Numbered from the stretch's first letter, positions 8,933 through 19,820 are shown. The stretch: DNA of 64,000 bases from Microvirga makkahensis (GCF_009830105.1 NZ_WURB01000001.1:1-64000), one strand, 5' to 3'. The notes: a model not told the origin generated them from the letters alone. Program-made: numbers and translations.

Positions 8933-10255
8933 CTATTCCTGCCCGGCTTCGCCACGCCGCTCTCGCCGCAGCCGCTCCCACCAGTCGAGACGCTTCTTCA
9001 CCTCGCGCTCGAAGCCACGATCCACCGGCTCGTAGAAATGCTGGCGCCCCAGTTTCTCCGGCCAGTAATCCTGACCCGAGAAGGCGTCCGGCTCATCGTG
9101 ATCGTAGCGATAGTTCTCGCCGTAGCCGATCTTCTTCATGAGCTTGGTCGGCGCATTCAGGATGGTCCGCGGCGGCATGAGGGAGCCATGTTCCTTGGCC
9201 GCCGCCGTGGCGGCCTTGTAGGCGGTGTAGAGCGCATTCGATTTCGGCGCGGTGGCGAGATAGACAGCCGCCTGCGCAAGCGCGAGTTCGCCCTCGGGAG
9301 AGCCCAGGAAGTCGAAAGCGTCCTTCGCCGCGTTCGCGACCGCGAGCGCCTGTGGATCGGCCAGCCCGATGTCCTCCACGGCCATGCGCACGAGACGGCG
9401 GGCGATGAAGAGCCTGTCCTCCCCGGCATCGAGCATACGGGCGAGGTAATAGAGGGCCGCATCGGGATCCGAACCCCGGACGGTTTTGTGAAGCGCCGAG
9501 ATGAGGTTGTAGTGCCCCTCCTGCCCCTTGTCGTAGATCGGCGCGCGGCGTTGAATGATTTCCTGCAGCTGCGCAGCGTCGAAGACTTCGCCGGGCTTCG
9601 CCGAACGCCAGACCTCCTCGGCCAGGGTCAGAACGGCGCGCCCGTCGCCGTCCGCCATCCGCACGAGAGACGCCCTCGCCCCCTCGTCGAGCGGCAGGTT
9701 CCGGCCCGTCATCTCCTCAGCTCTGGCGAGGATTTTTCCGATCGCTTCCTCGTCGAGCGACTTGAACAGCAGAACGCGAGCGCGCGACAGCAGCGCCGCG
9801 TTCAGCTCGAAGGACGGGTTCTCGGTGGTGGCTCCCACGAGGGTGATCGTACCGTCCTCCATCACGGGCAGGAAAGCATCAAGCTGGGCGCGGTTGAAAC
9901 GATGAATCTCGTCCACGAAGAGAAGCGTCCCCTTGCCGAGCGAACGGCGCTGACGGGCCGCCTCGAAGACCCTCTTGAGATCGGCGACGCCAGAGAAAAT
10001 CGCCGAGATCTGGTCGAAATGCAGGTCCGTCTCATGGGCGAGAAGCCGCGCAACGGTGGTCTTGCCGGTGCCTGGCGGTCCCCAGAAGATCAGGGAGCCC
10101 AGGGATTTCGACGCGATGAGCCGGGTCATGATCCCGTCGGGTCCGACGAGATGATCCTGGCCGACCACTTCGGACAGCTTTCGGGGCCGCATCCGGTCCG
10201 CCAGGGGCCTGGGTGCATTCTGGTCGAGACCGGCGGATGAGAACAGGTCGCTCAT
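8933..10255 (-). CDS. rarA: Replication-associated recombination protein A (AAA+ ATPase)
   Basis: A 440-residue AAA+ ATPase of the RarA/MgsA/WRNIP1 family, which acts at stalled replication forks with SSB. It starts MSDLFSSAG, then [20 protein letters not shown], Walker [16 protein letters not shown] (about 59-73), Walker [12 protein letters not shown] and sensor [13 protein letters not shown]. The C-terminal tetramerisation region carries [20 protein letters not shown] and later [15 protein letters not shown]. Length fits the family (about 430-450). It sits 45 bases after the DegP-type protease gene and three bases before crcB. Confidence 0.92.
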   Translation of the reverse strand: MSDLFSSAGLDQNAPRPLADRMRPRKLSEVVGQDHLVGPDGIMTRLIASKSLGSLIFWGPPGTGKTTVARLLAHETDLHFDQISAIFSGVADLKRVFEAARQRRSLGKGTLLFVDEIHRFNRAQLDAFLPVMEDGTITLVGATTENPSFELNAALLSRARVLLFKSLDEEAIGKILARAEEMTGRNLPLDEGARASLVRMADGDGRAVLTLAEEVWRSAKPGEVFDAAQLQEIIQRRAPIYDKGQEGHYNLISALHKTVRGSDPDAALYYLARMLDAGEDRLFIARRLVRMAVEDIGLADPQALAVANAAKDAFDFLGSPEGELALAQAAVYLATAPKSNALYTAYKAATAAAKEHGSLMPPRTILNAPTKLMKKIGYGENYRYDHDEPDAFSGQDYWPEKLGRQHFYEPVDRGFEREVKKRLDWWERLRRERRGEAGQE

Positions 10256-10300
10256 GACGTGTGGGAGCTTAGGCGCGCATGGACGTCCGGGTCCAGCCGC

Positions 10301-11707
10301 TCATCGGCCGAGGACCGTCGTGAAGACACGGCCGCCGCGATTGACTGTGATCTCCCAGTACCTTCCGGCGCGCTCGATCAGGCGCTCGGCATCCCTCGTG
10401 GAGACCAGTCTTTCCCCGTTGATGGCCACGATCAGGTCACCCTTCTCGAAGCCTACGCTCGCGGCCACGCTGCGCTCGTCGAGATCGGCGATCACCACTC
10501 CTTCGTCGGCCACCTGGATCTGAAGCTCATCGGCCACCGCGGGCGAGATGTTGACCAGGGTTGCGCCGGCGAACGGCGTACGCGCACGCCCGCGCACCGG
10601 ATCGCGCGGCGGGATTTCGGGCGGAGGCATGAGCCGGACCTGGATCGTGCTCTGCTTACCGTTGCGCAACACCGTCAGCGGTGTCTGGCCCTGCGTTCCT
10701 TTCAGGGTGAAGCGATAGCCGAAGGAATCCGGATTATCGACCGGCTGGCCATCAACCTGGAGAATCACGTCGCCGCGCTTCAGACCGGCTTCGGCGGCCG
10801 GCCCCTTGTCGTAGATGGAAGTAACGAGAACACCCGTGGGACGCTCGAGACCAAGACCCGTCGCAATGTCCCCGTCAACCGGCTGCAGGCGAGCCCCGAG
10901 CCAGGGTCGCACCACGTTGCGCGCTCCGCCCTTAGCCGAATTGAGAACCACCCGTACCATGCTGGAGGGGATGGCGAATCCGATGCCGATACTGCCGCCG
11001 GAACGGGAATAGATGGCCGTATTGATGCCGACCAGCTGCCCGCTCATGTTGATGAGCGCGCCGCCGGAATTGCCGGGGTTGATGGCCGCATCCGTCTGGA
11101 TGAAGAACTGGTAGTCGGAAATACCCACCTGCGTGCGGGCCAAGGCGGACACGATGCCTTGGGTGACGGTCTGCCCCACGCCAAAGGGATTGCCGATCGC
11201 CAGCACGATGTCCCCCACCTGCAGGGCCTCCGAATCGCCGATCTCGATAGCCTGTAGGTTCGCCGCTCCCTTGAGCTTGAGCACCGCGATGTCAGTGCGG
11301 GAGTCGCGCAGGACGATGTCCGCCTCGAACTCGCGCCTGTCGGCGAGCGCCACCTTCACCTCGTTCATATTCTCTATGACGTGGTTGTTGGTGATCACGA
11401 GGCCCGACGGATCAACGATGACGCCGGACCCGAGCGAAGACTGGGATCGCCCTCGCGGAAGACCGGGCACGTCTTCGCCGAAGAAGCGGCGGAAAAACTC
11501 CTCCATCGACTGGTTTTGCCGACGGTTGGTGCGGCTCGCGTAGACGTTGACCACCGCGCCGTTCGTCTGGCGCACGATGGGTGCGAAGGAGAGCTGAATC
11601 TGCGCCTTGCTCTCAGGCACGACCCGCTGCGTCTGGGCTGTGGCGGCCCCGGCCCCGAGCGAAAGGGCGAGCACGATCATCCAGAGGCGGAACGGAAAAA
11701 AGCGCAT
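10301..11707 (-). CDS. DegP/HtrA-type periplasmic serine protease (Do)
   Basis: A 468-residue DegP/Q-like protease and chaperone of the periplasm. A signal peptide ends near ATAQ (residues 22-25). The trypsin-like domain shows the triad: His109 in VITNNHVIENM, Asp139 in RDSRTDIAVLKL and Ser214 in INPGNSGGALIN. Two PDZ domains follow, the first with GVLVTSIYDKGPAAEAGLKR and GDVILQVDGQPV, the second near VIADLDERSVAASVGFEKGD. The ATG at 11707 was chosen because GAAGGG lies about ten bases upstream; a TTG at 11725 is an alternative. Which of the organism's DegP paralogues this is cannot be told. Confidence 0.9.
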   Translation of the reverse strand: MRFFPFRLWMIVLALSLGAGAATAQTQRVVPESKAQIQLSFAPIVRQTNGAVVNVYASRTNRRQNQSMEEFFRRFFGEDVPGLPRGRSQSSLGSGVIVDPSGLVITNNHVIENMNEVKVALADRREFEADIVLRDSRTDIAVLKLKGAANLQAIEIGDSEALQVGDIVLAIGNPFGVGQTVTQGIVSALARTQVGISDYQFFIQTDAAINPGNSGGALINMSGQLVGINTAIYSRSGGSIGIGFAIPSSMVRVVLNSAKGGARNVVRPWLGARLQPVDGDIATGLGLERPTGVLVTSIYDKGPAAEAGLKRGDVILQVDGQPVDNPDSFGYRFTLKGTQGQTPLTVLRNGKQSTIQVRLMPPPEIPPRDPVRGRARTPFAGATLVNISPAVADELQIQVADEGVVIADLDERSVAASVGFEKGDLIVAINGERLVSTRDAERLIERAGRYWEITVNRGGRVFTTVLGR

Positions 11708-11803
11708 GGCGGCGAATCCCTTCAACTACGGCATCATTCGATAGAACGAAGGGCCCGAAACACCAAGCTCCGGAGCACCCCTGGACCTGCTCCGATCACA
11801 TAC

Positions 11804-11830
11804 AAAAAGGGCGGCCCGAAGGACCGCCCT
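11804..11830 (-). terminator. Intrinsic terminator after rplQ
   Basis: Stem AGGGCGG (11808-11814) and CCGCCCT (11824-11830) with a nine-base loop. On the minus strand the hairpin is followed by TTTTTG, 28 bases after the rplQ stop. It closes the long ribosomal protein transcript and separates it from the protease gene downstream. Confidence 0.85.
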
Positions 11831-11857
11831 CAATGGAACTGGCTTGACGTCCGAGAA

Positions 11858-12280
11858 TTACTCGGCGGCCTCGACGACCTCTTCCTTCTGGGTCGGGCCC
11901 GAATCCTGGCCCCGAGCGTCGACATCACGGTCGACGAACTCGATCACGGCCATGGGGGCGTTGTCGCCGTAGCGGAAGCCGGCCTTCAGAACGCGGGTGT
12001 AGCCGCCGTTCCGGTCCTTGTAGCGTGCGCCAAGAACGTCGAACAGCTTCTTCACCATGGTTTCGTCGCGCAGCGCGGACATGGCCTGGCGGCGGGCGTG
12101 CAGATCACCGCGCTTGCCGAGCGTGACGAGCTTCTCGACGACCGGACGGAGGTCCTTGGCCTTCGGAAGCGTCGTGACGATCTGCTCGTGCTTGATCAGC
12201 GCAGCCGCCATGTTGGCGAACATTGCTTTGCGGTGCTCGGTCGTGCGGTTGAAGCGACGACCACGGAATCCGTGACGCAT
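11858..12280 (-). CDS. rplQ: 50S ribosomal protein L17
   Basis: L17 of 140 residues lies beside the peptide exit tunnel of the large subunit. It opens with the invariant [20 protein letters not shown] and contains [20 protein letters not shown] and [20 protein letters not shown]. The last 20 residues form the acidic tail common in alphaproteobacteria. It is the last gene of the alpha operon, 118 bases downstream of rpoA with an intervening hairpin, and is followed by a strong terminator. Confidence 0.97.
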   Translation of the reverse strand: MRHGFRGRRFNRTTEHRKAMFANMAAALIKHEQIVTTLPKAKDLRPVVEKLVTLGKRGDLHARRQAMSALRDETMVKKLFDVLGARYKDRNGGYTRVLKAGFRYGDNAPMAVIEFVDRDVDARGQDSGPTQKEEVVEAAE

Positions 12281-12363
12281 TGGCTCTCTCCTTGATCTTG
12301 CGGCCGCCGTGCCAAGGTACGGCCGTCTCTCTTATGATCCGCCGGGGGCGGCGGGACGGATCC

Positions 12364-12391
12364 GAAGCCGCCCTCGCTGAAGGGCGGCTTC
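12364..12391 (-). other. Intercistronic hairpin between rpoA and rplQ
   Basis: A perfect 11-bp stem, GAAGCCGCCCT (12364-12374) and AGGGCGGCTTC (12381-12391), with a six-base loop lies just after the rpoA stop. No U-run follows, so it is more likely an mRNA processing or stability element, or a leaky attenuator, than a full terminator. Confidence 0.55.
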
Positions 12392-12398
12392 ATGATAC

Positions 12399-13415
12399 TC
12401 AGTAGTGTTCTTCGAAGCGCTTCGCGAGATCCTCGATGTTTTCCGGCGGCCAGCCCGGCACGTCCATGCCGAGGTGCAGACCCATGCCGGCCAAAACTTC
12501 CTTGATCTCATTGAGCGACTTGCGGCCGAAGTTCGGGGTGCGAAGCATTTCCGCCTCCGACTTCTGAATGAGGTCGCCGATATAGACGATATTGTCGTTC
12601 TTCAGGCAATTCGCCGAACGGACAGACAGCTCGAGCTCGTCCACCTTCTTGAGCAGAGCCGGGTTGAACGGAAGCTGCGGCGCGGCTGCGGCCGTCTCTT
12701 CCTTGCGCGGCTCTTCGAAGTTGACGAAGACCTGGAGCTGGTCCTGGAGGATGCGGGCGGCATAAGCCACGGCATCCTCAGGCGTCACGGCACCGTTGGT
12801 CTCCACCGTCATGATGAGCTTGTCGTAGTCGAGAATCTGGCCCTCGCGGGTGTTCTCGATCCGGTACGACACCTTCTTCACCGGGCTGTACAGCGAGTCG
12901 ACCGGAATGAGGCCGATCGGGGCATCCTCGGCGCGGTTGCGCTCGGCCGGGACATAGCCCTTGCCGGTATCGACCGTGAACTCCATACGGATCTCGGCGC
13001 CCTCGTCCAGGGTGCAGAGAACGAGCTCAGGGTTCAGGATCTGCACATCGCCGACCGTGTTGATGTCACCCGCCGTCACGGCCCCGGGGCCGGTCTTGCG
13101 AAGCGTCATGCGCTTCGGGCCTTCGCCCTGCATCTTGATAGCGATCGCCTTCACGTTCAGGACGATGTCCGTCACGTCCTCGCGGACGCCCGGGATGGAC
13201 GAGAACTCGTGCAGCACGCCGTCGATGTGGATCGACGTCACAGCGGCACCCTGGAGCGACGACAGGAGAACGCGACGCAGCGAGTTGCCGAGCGTCGTCC
13301 CGAAGCCACGCTCGAGGGGCTCGGCCACGACCGTCGCAATGCGCTTCGGATCGTCACCGGGGGCGACTTCGAGCTTGTTCGGCTTAATCAGCTCTTGCCA
13401 GTTCTTTTGGATCAC
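12399..13415 (-). CDS. rpoA: RNA polymerase alpha subunit
   Basis: Alpha subunit of 338 residues; its dimer nucleates assembly of the polymerase, and its C-terminal domain contacts UP elements and activators. The N-terminal domain has [20 protein letters not shown] and [19 protein letters not shown]. The C-terminal domain (from about 255) has [20 protein letters not shown] and [20 protein letters not shown]. The GTG at 13415 ([15 protein letters not shown]) was chosen since AGAGG sits seven bases upstream; a GTG at 13421 would be too close to that site. It lies 97 bases after rpsK. Confidence 0.97.
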   Translation of the reverse strand: MIQKNWQELIKPNKLEVAPGDDPKRIATVVAEPLERGFGTTLGNSLRRVLLSSLQGAAVTSIHIDGVLHEFSSIPGVREDVTDIVLNVKAIAIKMQGEGPKRMTLRKTGPGAVTAGDINTVGDVQILNPELVLCTLDEGAEIRMEFTVDTGKGYVPAERNRAEDAPIGLIPVDSLYSPVKKVSYRIENTREGQILDYDKLIMTVETNGAVTPEDAVAYAARILQDQLQVFVNFEEPRKEETAAAAPQLPFNPALLKKVDELELSVRSANCLKNDNIVYIGDLIQKSEAEMLRTPNFGRKSLNEIKEVLAGMGLHLGMDVPGWPPENIEDLAKRFEEHY

Positions 13416-13512
13416 AACCACACCTCTTGAGGTACGGCTTGAAGGGAGGCCTCAGGCCAGCCCTTTAAACCGGATCGCGCGCGGGCATGGCCCACGCGCC
13501 GGATGATCTTGA

Positions 13513-13902
13513 TTAGACGCGGCGACGCTTGCGCGGGCGGCAGCCGTTGTGCGGGATCGGCGTCACGTCACGGATCGATGTGACGGTGAAGCCGGCCGAC
13601 TGAAGGGCACGGAGCGCCGACTCACGACCCGAACCGGGACCGGAGACTTCGACCTCGAGGGTGCGCATGCCATGCTCGGCAGCCTTGCGGGCGGCATCCT
13701 CGGCCGCGACCTGCGCAGCGTAGGGGGTCGACTTGCGCGAGCCCTTGAAGCCCATGGCGCCGGCAGAGGACCACGAAATCGTGTTGCCCTGGGCGTCGGT
13801 GATGGTGACCATGGTGTTGTTGAACGAGGCGTTCACATGCGCCACGCCAGAGACAATATTCTTACGTTCGCGGCGGCGGACGCGGGTCGCTTCTTTAGCC
13901 AT
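13513..13902 (-). CDS. rpsK: 30S ribosomal protein S11
   Basis: S11 of 129 residues sits on the small-subunit platform near the E-site mRNA. Characteristic stretches are [40 protein letters not shown] and [20 protein letters not shown] at the C-terminus, with the standard length. It lies 78 bases downstream of rpsM and upstream of rpoA, as in most bacterial alpha operons. Confidence 0.97.
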   Translation of the reverse strand: MAKEATRVRRRERKNIVSGVAHVNASFNNTMVTITDAQGNTISWSSAGAMGFKGSRKSTPYAAQVAAEDAARKAAEHGMRTLEVEVSGPGSGRESALRALQSAGFTVTSIRDVTPIPHNGCRPRKRRRV

Positions 13903-13980
13903 TCCAAAGATCCTTCAAACGCGCCCGTCATGCCAGGCGCTCGGGAGAGAGGGCCACCCAGACGGGCGGCCGCAGAAACC

Positions 13981-14349
13981 TTACTTCTTCTTGCCGGCGA
14001 TCGGCTTCGCCTTACCCTTGCGGGTACGGGCGTTCGTGTGGGTGCGCTGACCGCGAACCGGCAGGCTGCGGCGGTGACGCAGACCGCGATAGGCGCCGAG
14101 ATCCATCAGGCGCTTGATGTTCATCGACACTTCGCGACGAAGGTCACCTTCCACGATGTAGTCGCGGTCGATAGTTTCGCGGATGGCCAGAACCTCGGCG
14201 TCGGTCAGCTGGTTCACGCGGCGCTCGGCCGGGATGCTGACCTTCTCGATGATCTCCTGAGCCTTCTTGGGCCCAATGCCGTGGATGTACTGAAGCGCGA
14301 TCACAACGCGCTTGCCGGTCGGGATGTTGACGCCTGCTATACGGGCCAT
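13981..14349 (-). CDS. rpsM: 30S ribosomal protein S13
   Basis: S13 of 122 residues is in the head of the small subunit and bridges to the large subunit and P-site tRNA. It starts [20 protein letters not shown], contains [17 protein letters not shown] and the tail [20 protein letters not shown] followed by a basic [12 protein letters not shown] end. It is the first gene of the alpha operon. A 194-base gap with a possible promoter separates it from adk. Confidence 0.97.
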   Translation of the reverse strand: MARIAGVNIPTGKRVVIALQYIHGIGPKKAQEIIEKVSIPAERRVNQLTDAEVLAIRETIDRDYIVEGDLRREVSMNIKRLMDLGAYRGLRHRRSLPVRGQRTHTNARTRKGKAKPIAGKKK

Positions 14350-14503
14350 CGTCCGTCTCCATGTGGTGAAGCCTGAGCTTCCGTTGATGTTGTCGCGCGT
14401 CCGGTGGAGGCCGGCCCATGCGCGGGCTTATTGCGAACACGGCAAACCAGAGAGGCTTCTCGCGAAACCCTCCGGATATGCAGGTTCTTGTGCAAGAGGC
14501 ATG

Positions 14504-14532
14504 CCCCTAACGGCTTTCTTTCCGCTCGTCAA
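14504..14532 (-). promoter_or_regulatory. Possible promoter ahead of the alpha operon
   Basis: On the minus strand TTGACG (14532-14527), a 17-base spacer, then TAGGGG (14509-14504), in the adk-rpsM gap, partly overlapping the region just past the adk stop. The -35 fits the alphaproteobacterial CTTGAC pattern well; the -10 is weak. Confidence 0.3.
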
Positions 14533-14543
14533 GCCCCAAACTT

Positions 14544-15125
14544 TCACCGCTCGAGGATTTCCCGAACCGCCCGGGTCACCTCGTCGATGGGCCTCATGCC
14601 GTCGACCGTCTTCAGCATGCCCTTGGCCTCATAATAGGCGGACAGAGGGGCCGTTTGGCTGTGGTAGGCGTCGAGACGAGTCTTGAAGACCTCGGGATTG
14701 TCGTCCTTTCGGACCTGCTCGCCGCGCGCCTTGGCTTCCTCGGCGCGCTTCACGATGCGGCCGACGAGCTCGTGCTCGTTGACCTTGAACTCGATCACGG
14801 CGTCGAGCTTCAGCCCCTTCTCGGCCAGCATGGCGTCGAACGCCTCGGCCTGGGCCACGGTCCTGGGGAATCCGTCGAGGATGAAACCCTTTCTGGCGTC
14901 AGCCTCCTCGATGCGGTCGGCGATGATGCCCACGACGATGTCGTCGGACACCAGTTCGCCCCGGTCCATCACGGCCTTGGCCTTGACGCCCACCGGCGTA
15001 CCGGCAGCCACCGCTGCCCGGAGCATATCGCCGGTCGACAGCTGAGGGATACCCAGACGCTCGACCAGACGCACGGCCTGGGTCCCTTTACCGGCCCCGG
15101 GCGGCCCCAGCAGGATGATCCTCAT
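14544..15125 (-). CDS. adk: Adenylate kinase (short form)
   Basis: Adenylate kinase of 193 residues interconverts ATP plus AMP with two ADP. The P-loop is [10 protein letters not shown] (residues 7-16), the AMP-binding part is [15 protein letters not shown], and [13 protein letters not shown] lies mid-protein. The LID domain is the short form without zinc ligands, as in alphaproteobacteria. The ATG at 15125 begins MRIILLG and matches the family start. It lies 55 bases after the secY stop. The secY-adk pairing is the classic end of the spc operon. Confidence 0.95.
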   Translation of the reverse strand: MRIILLGPPGAGKGTQAVRLVERLGIPQLSTGDMLRAAVAAGTPVGVKAKAVMDRGELVSDDIVVGIIADRIEEADARKGFILDGFPRTVAQAEAFDAMLAEKGLKLDAVIEFKVNEHELVGRIVKRAEEAKARGEQVRKDDNPEVFKTRLDAYHSQTAPLSAYYEAKGMLKTVDGMRPIDEVTRAVREILER

Positions 15126-15180
15126 AGATGTTCCCCTCAGCTTGACCGGTCCCAGCCGTACGAAACTGGGACCCGAACCG

Positions 15181-16518
15181 TTACCGCCGCCGTCCGCCCT
15201 TGAGCTTCGCCTTCTTGACGAGCCCCTCGTACTGGTGTGCCAGCAGGTGGCCATGCACCTGGGCAACCGTATCCATAGTAACAGACACGACGATCAGAAG
15301 CGAAGTGCCGCCAAAGTAGAATGGCAGCGCCGCATACGACACCAGAACTTCGGGAATCAGGCAGATGATGACGAGATAAGCTGCACCGAGAACGGTGATG
15401 CGTGTCAACACCTGATCGATGAACTCCGCCGTCCGTTCACCGGGACGAATCCCCGGGATGAAACCGCCCTGCTTTTTCAGGTTGTCGGCCGTTTCCGTCG
15501 GGTTGAACACGATAGCCGTGTAGAAGAACGCGAAGAAGACGATCAGCGCCGCGTAGAGGAACATGTAGGCGGGACGCCCGTGGCCGAGATAGGCCGTCAG
15601 CGTGGCGATGAAACCCGTTCCATCCGCATTGCTCTGGAAGCTGGCAATGGTGGCCGGCAGCAGGAGCAGGGAGGATGCGAAGATCGGCGGGATCACTCCC
15701 GAGGTATTCAGCTTGAGCGGCAGAAACGAGGTTTGTCCCTCGTACATGCGGTTGCCCACCTGGCGCTTGGGGTAATTGATGAGCAGACGGCGCTGGGCGC
15801 GTTCCATGAACACTACGAAGTAGATGATAGCCACAGCCATCACGATCACGCCGAGGATCAGACCCGTAGAGATCGCACCCTGACGGCCGAGCTCAAGGGT
15901 TCCCGCGATGGCACTGGGCAGGTTGGCGACGATGCCCGCGAAAATGATCAGGGACGTGCCGTTGCCGATCCCACGGGAGGTGATCTGCTCGCCGAGCCAC
16001 ATGAGGAACATGGTGCCGCCGGTCAGCGTGATCACCGTCGAGACCAGGAAGAACGGCCCCGGTGCCAGCACGATGTTTCCTGAACTCTGCAGCCCTACGG
16101 CGATGCCCCAGGACTGAAACACGGCCAGGAACACGGTCAGATAGCGGGTATATTGATTCAGGATCTTGCGGCCGCTCTCGCCCTCCTTCTTGAGCGCCTC
16201 AAGGGAGGGCAGCACGGAGGTAAGCAGCTGAATGATAATCGATGCCGAGATGTAAGGCATGATGTTCAGGGCAAAGATGGCCATACGTTCGACCGCACCG
16301 CCCGAGAACATATTGAAGAGACCGAGAACACCGCCGCTGGCGTTCTGGAAGCTCTGAGCCAGGGCTTCCGGATTGATTCCAGGCAGCGGGATATAGGTAC
16401 CAAGGCGGTAGACAATGAGCGCACCGAGGGTGAACCAAATACGCTTCTTCAATTCCTCCGCCTTGGCGATCGAGCCGAAATTGATGTTTGCGGCGAGTTG
16501 CTCGGCTGCTGAAGCCAT
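15181..16518 (-). CDS. secY: Protein translocase channel subunit SecY
   Basis: SecY of 445 residues forms the protein-conducting channel with SecE and SecG. It starts [20 protein letters not shown] and has ten hydrophobic segments. Recognisable parts are [57 protein letters not shown] and [20 protein letters not shown]. The ATG at 16518 agrees with the family; the upstream in-frame ATG does not. The gap to rplO (206 bases) holds a hairpin and a short palindrome, suggesting local control of secY. Confidence 0.96.
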   Translation of the reverse strand: MASAAEQLAANINFGSIAKAEELKKRIWFTLGALIVYRLGTYIPLPGINPEALAQSFQNASGGVLGLFNMFSGGAVERMAIFALNIMPYISASIIIQLLTSVLPSLEALKKEGESGRKILNQYTRYLTVFLAVFQSWGIAVGLQSSGNIVLAPGPFFLVSTVITLTGGTMFLMWLGEQITSRGIGNGTSLIIFAGIVANLPSAIAGTLELGRQGAISTGLILGVIVMAVAIIYFVVFMERAQRRLLINYPKRQVGNRMYEGQTSFLPLKLNTSGVIPPIFASSLLLLPATIASFQSNADGTGFIATLTAYLGHGRPAYMFLYAALIVFFAFFYTAIVFNPTETADNLKKQGGFIPGIRPGERTAEFIDQVLTRITVLGAAYLVIICLIPEVLVSYAALPFYFGGTSLLIVVSVTMDTVAQVHGHLLAHQYEGLVKKAKLKGGRRR

Positions 16519-16633
16519 TTTTCGTCCCCGATATACCGAGGCATGCCGAGGGAGAACAGGACAGGACCCCGCTCGGACCATGCAAAACTTGTAAAGGCAG
16601 AAGTCTGATCGCGCCTCCGCGAAGCGCAGTCAA

Positions 16634-16694
16634 ACTGAAAATTTCAGTACTCACATCACACAAACGGCGGCCGCGCGATCTGCCGCGGGCCGCC
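16634..16694 (-). other. Palindrome and hairpin in the rplO-secY gap
   Basis: Directly after the rplO stop region the minus strand can fold GGCGGCC (16694-16688) with GGCCGCC (16672-16666) into a GC-rich hairpin followed by GTTTGTG. Next to it lies the odd palindrome ACTGAAAATTTCAGT (16634-16648). It could be an attenuator between the ribosomal genes and secY, or an internal promoter region; no clean promoter was found. Confidence 0.4.
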
Positions 16695-16724
16695 GCTTGC
16701 GTCTAGATCAATGTGGGCTCAGGC

Positions 16725-17198
16725 TCACGCCTGTGCAACGGCGCCCACGAGGGTCACCGAGCCGCCCGCCTTCTCGATCGCCTCGACGGCAGACTTGGAG
16801 GCACCGTGAACCTGGAACGACAGCTTGGCCTTGAGCTCGCCGACGCCGAGGATCTTCACGCCGTCGCGCGGCTTGGAAACGACACCCGCGGCGACCAGCG
16901 ACTCGACCGTCACAGGAGTGGCGGCGTCGAGCTTGCCGGCCTCGATGGCCTGCTGGATCCGGCCGACATTGACCTCGTTCAGGTCGATGGCGTTCGGCTT
17001 GTTGAAGCCGCGCTTCGGCAGACGGCGATGCAGAGGCATCTGACCGCCTTCGAAGCCCTTGATCGACACGCCGGTACGGGACTTCTGTCCCTTCACGCCG
17101 CGGCCGCCGGTCTTGCCCTTACCCGAGCCGATACCACGGCCGACGCGCATGCGGTTCTTGGTCGAACCTTCGTTGTCACGAATTTCGTTGAGTTTCAT
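16725..17198 (-). CDS. rplO: 50S ribosomal protein L15
   Basis: L15 of 157 residues binds 23S rRNA late in large-subunit assembly. It begins [20 protein letters not shown] and has the Gly/Lys-rich [20 protein letters not shown] loop and [17 protein letters not shown]. The ATG at 17198 has GAGGAG seven bases upstream; the ATG five codons earlier would read through that site. It lies 11 bases after rpmD. Confidence 0.97.
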   Translation of the reverse strand: MKLNEIRDNEGSTKNRMRVGRGIGSGKGKTGGRGVKGQKSRTGVSIKGFEGGQMPLHRRLPKRGFNKPNAIDLNEVNVGRIQQAIEAGKLDAATPVTVESLVAAGVVSKPRDGVKILGVGELKAKLSFQVHGASKSAVEAIEKAGGSVTLVGAVAQA

Positions 17199-17209
17199 GA
17201 CCGCTCTCC

Positions 17210-17410
17210 TCACTGCCCGTCGACAACGCGCACGAGGTGCTTGACCTTCTCGATCATGCCGCGAACTGCCGGCGTGTCTTCCAAGGTCGAGGTACGATGA
17301 AGCTTGTTGAGCTTGAGACCGATCAGCGTCTGGCGCTGCTTGGCCTCGCGGCGGATCGGCGATCCGATCTGCTCAACGGTGATGGTTGCTGCTGCAGGCT
17401 TCTGTGCCAT
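17210..17410 (-). CDS. rpmD: 50S ribosomal protein L30
   Basis: L30 of 66 residues, a small large-subunit protein. The core [20 protein letters not shown] and [20 protein letters not shown] is typical, as is the C-terminal [11 protein letters not shown]. An eight-residue Lys/Ala-rich N-terminus precedes the fold, as in other Rhizobiales. It sits between rpsE and rplO with gaps of 14 and 11 bases. Confidence 0.95.
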   Translation of the reverse strand: MAQKPAAATITVEQIGSPIRREAKQRQTLIGLKLNKLHRTSTLEDTPAVRGMIEKVKHLVRVVDGQ

Positions 17411-17424
17411 TGTGGAAGCCTCCC

Positions 17425-17994
17425 TTACGCCTCAGCGCCAGCATCGGCGCTGGCATCGGCATCACGGCGGCGAGCCTGCAGCGTCGAGACCTTGAGGCCC
17501 CGGCGAGCAGCCACGGCACGCGGGCTGTCCTCGTTCTTGAGCGCGTCGAACGTGGCGCGAACGAGGTTGTAGGGGTTCGACGAGCCGAGCGACTTGGACA
17601 CGACGTCCTGCATGCCGACCGCTTCGAAGACAGCGCGCATCGGACCGCCGGCGATGATGCCGGTGCCCTGGGGTGCTGCGCGCAGCACCACCTTGCCGGC
17701 GCCATGACGGCCGTTGACGTCGTGATGAAGAGTGCGGCCCTCCCGGAGGGAGACGCGGATCATCGAACGCTTCGCGGCATCGGTAGCCTTGCGGATCGCT
17801 TCCGGTACTTCGCGTGCCTTGCCGTGGCCGAAGCCGACGCGGCCCTTCTGATCGCCCACGACGACGAGAGCGGCAAAGCCGAAACGACGGCCGCCCTTCA
17901 CGACTTTCGCGACACGGTTGATGTGGACCAGGCGATCCACGAATTCGCTGTCGCGCTCTTCGCGATCAGCACGTTCTCTAGGTTCTCTTGCCAT
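17425..17994 (-). CDS. rpsE: 30S ribosomal protein S5
   Basis: S5 of 189 residues contributes to decoding accuracy and mRNA unwinding at the entry channel. The double-stranded-RNA-binding part contains [20 protein letters not shown] and [20 protein letters not shown], and the second domain has [20 protein letters not shown]. The C-terminal tail is Ala/Asp-rich. The ATG at 17994 ([14 protein letters not shown]) is the family start. A 123-base gap separates it from rplR, larger than most gaps in this run. Confidence 0.97.
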   Translation of the reverse strand: MAREPRERADREERDSEFVDRLVHINRVAKVVKGGRRFGFAALVVVGDQKGRVGFGHGKAREVPEAIRKATDAAKRSMIRVSLREGRTLHHDVNGRHGAGKVVLRAAPQGTGIIAGGPMRAVFEAVGMQDVVSKSLGSSNPYNLVRATFDALKNEDSPRAVAARRGLKVSTLQARRRDADASADAGAEA

Positions 17995-18117
17995 GAGACC
18001 TCTCACTTGCGCGGGCGGCGGGCCCGCTCGCTAGGGGTTGATGTACGATACCCGCCGTAAAGCACGAAGGGGACGGGAGGTCTGCACTCCCCGCCCCGCT
18101 CGCGATTTCTTGACACT

Positions 18118-18480
18118 TTAGAACTCGAGGCCGCCCTCACGAGCCGCGTCGGCGAGAGCCTTGACGCGTCCGTGATAGAGGTAGCCTGAGCGGTCAAAGA
18201 CCACCTGCTTCACGCCAGCCTTGGCTGCGCGCTCGGCCACGAGCTTGCCCACTTCCTTCGCCGCATCGACGGTGGCGCCGGTCTTGAGCTTGCCACGGAG
18301 ATCCTTCTCGATCGTCGACGCCGAAGCGACGGTCACGCCGCGCTCGTCATCGATGACCTGTGCATAGATCTGCTTGGACGAACGGAACACCGACAAACGC
18401 GGGCGGCCATTCGCAGCCTTCTTGATCGCACGGCGCACACGAGCCTTGCGGCGATCTTCGGCGCCTTTCTTCTCAGCCAT
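18118..18480 (-). CDS. rplR: 50S ribosomal protein L18
   Basis: L18 of 120 residues binds 5S rRNA with L5. Recognisable stretches are [20 protein letters not shown] and [19 protein letters not shown], and the C-terminal [20 protein letters not shown] and AREGGLEF ending. It lies 12 bases downstream of rplF. Confidence 0.97.
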   Translation of the reverse strand: MAEKKGAEDRRKARVRRAIKKAANGRPRLSVFRSSKQIYAQVIDDERGVTVASASTIEKDLRGKLKTGATVDAAKEVGKLVAERAAKAGVKQVVFDRSGYLYHGRVKALADAAREGGLEF

Positions 18481-18492
18481 TGTACGTCGTCC

Positions 18493-19026
18493 TTACTTCT
18501 TCTTGCCTTCCTTGCGGAAGATGAACTCGCCGGCATACTTGACGCCCTTGCCCTTATAGGGCTCCGGACCGCGATATTCGCGGATCTCGGCGGCGGTCTG
18601 GCCGACCTTCTGCTTGTCGATGCCGGCGACGACGACTTCCGTAGGCTTGGGCGTCGTGATCGTGATGCCGGCCGGGATCTCGTAGTCGATGTCGTGGCTG
18701 TAGCCGAGCGACAGCTTCAGCACCTTGCCAGCGACAGCGGCCTTGTAGCCGACGCCATTGATCTCCAGGCGCTTCTCGAAGCCGCTGGACACACCCTGCA
18801 CCAGGTTCGCAACCTGGGCGCGAGAGAGACCCCACTTGGCGCGAGCCGTCTTGGACTCGTCGCGCGGGGCCACCGTCACGGCGCCGTCCTCCAGGACAAC
18901 CGAAACTTCTTCGGGAACGAGGAACGATAGTTCGCCCTTCGAGCCCTTCATCTTCACCATCTGGCCGTCGACGGTCGCCGTCACTCCCGACGGAACCGGA
19001 ACCGGCTTCTTGCCTACTCGTGACAT
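18493..19026 (-). CDS. rplF: 50S ribosomal protein L6
   Basis: L6 of 177 residues lies near the factor-binding site by the sarcin-ricin loop. It starts [20 protein letters not shown] and has the duplicated L6 fold, with [20 protein letters not shown] and the C-terminal signature [20 protein letters not shown] ending in a Lys-rich tail. It lies 38 bases downstream of rpsH. Confidence 0.97.
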   Translation of the reverse strand: MSRVGKKPVPVPSGVTATVDGQMVKMKGSKGELSFLVPEEVSVVLEDGAVTVAPRDESKTARAKWGLSRAQVANLVQGVSSGFEKRLEINGVGYKAAVAGKVLKLSLGYSHDIDYEIPAGITITTPKPTEVVVAGIDKQKVGQTAAEIREYRGPEPYKGKGVKYAGEFIFRKEGKKK

Positions 19027-19064
19027 TCTGGAATCTCCGTGGTTCTGTGCTGTTGCTTCAGGTC

Positions 19065-19460
19065 TTAGAAGACCTTGCAGAGCACTTCGCCGCCCACGTT
19101 CTTCTCACGGGCCTCGTGATCGGCCATCACGCCCTGCGGCGTCGAGAGAATGGTGACGCCGAGGCCGTCGGCCACGCGAGGCATGGTGTCGACGGAGGCA
19201 TAAACGCGGCGGCCCGGCTTGGAGACACGCTCGATGGAGCGGATCACCGGCTGACCGTCATAGTACTTGAGCTCGATCGAGAACTCAGTGCGGCCGTTGC
19301 CGAACTCGGTCTGCGAGTAGTCCCGGATATAGCCCTCGTTCTTGAGAACCTCGAGAACACGAGCACGGAGCTTCGAGCCAGGCGTGACGACTGTGCCGCG
19401 GCGGCGCATCTGCGCGTTGCGGATACGGGTGAGCATATCGCCCAACGGATCGTTGATCAT
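19065..19460 (-). CDS. rpsH: 30S ribosomal protein S8
   Basis: S8 of 131 residues binds the central domain of 16S rRNA; in enteric bacteria it also represses its own operon. It begins [20 protein letters not shown] and ends [20 protein letters not shown] followed by a short tail ending in [15 protein letters not shown] lies eight bases upstream of the ATG. It follows rpsN by 15 bases. Confidence 0.97.
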   Translation of the reverse strand: MINDPLGDMLTRIRNAQMRRRGTVVTPGSKLRARVLEVLKNEGYIRDYSQTEFGNGRTEFSIELKYYDGQPVIRSIERVSKPGRRVYASVDTMPRVADGLGVTILSTPQGVMADHEAREKNVGGEVLCKVF

Positions 19461-19475
19461 GTAATGCCCTCCCTC

Positions 19476-19781
19476 TTACCAGCTGGACTTCACGAGGCCT
19501 GGGATCAGGCCTTTGTTGCCGAGCTCGCGCAGAGCGATACGTGACATGCCGAGCTTGCGGTAGTACGCACGCGGACGGCCCGTGACCTCGCAACGGTTGC
19601 GGATACGGGTCGGGTTCGCGTTGCGCGGCAACTCGGCGAGCTTGAGGCGCGCCTCGAAGCGCTCCTCCATGCTCTTCGACTCGTCGTTGGCGATCGCCAG
19701 GAGGCGCTCGCGGCGGCCGGCGAACTTCTTCACCAGCTGACGACGATGCTTGTTCTTCTCAATAGCGCTTTTCTTAGCCAT
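19476..19781 (-). CDS. rpsN: 30S ribosomal protein S14 (zinc-independent form)
   Basis: S14 of 101 residues, the long form without a Cys-x-x-Cys zinc motif (only one cysteine, in [20 protein letters not shown]). The N-terminus [20 protein letters not shown] and the ending [15 protein letters not shown] are typical of alphaproteobacteria. It binds the 30S head. It sits between rplE and rpsH. Confidence 0.97.
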   Translation of the reverse strand: MAKKSAIEKNKHRRQLVKKFAGRRERLLAIANDESKSMEERFEARLKLAELPRNANPTRIRNRCEVTGRPRAYYRKLGMSRIALRELGNKGLIPGLVKSSW

Positions 19782-19820
19782 ACTTATATCTCCAGTGTCC
19801 GCGTCTGAGGACAGCTATCC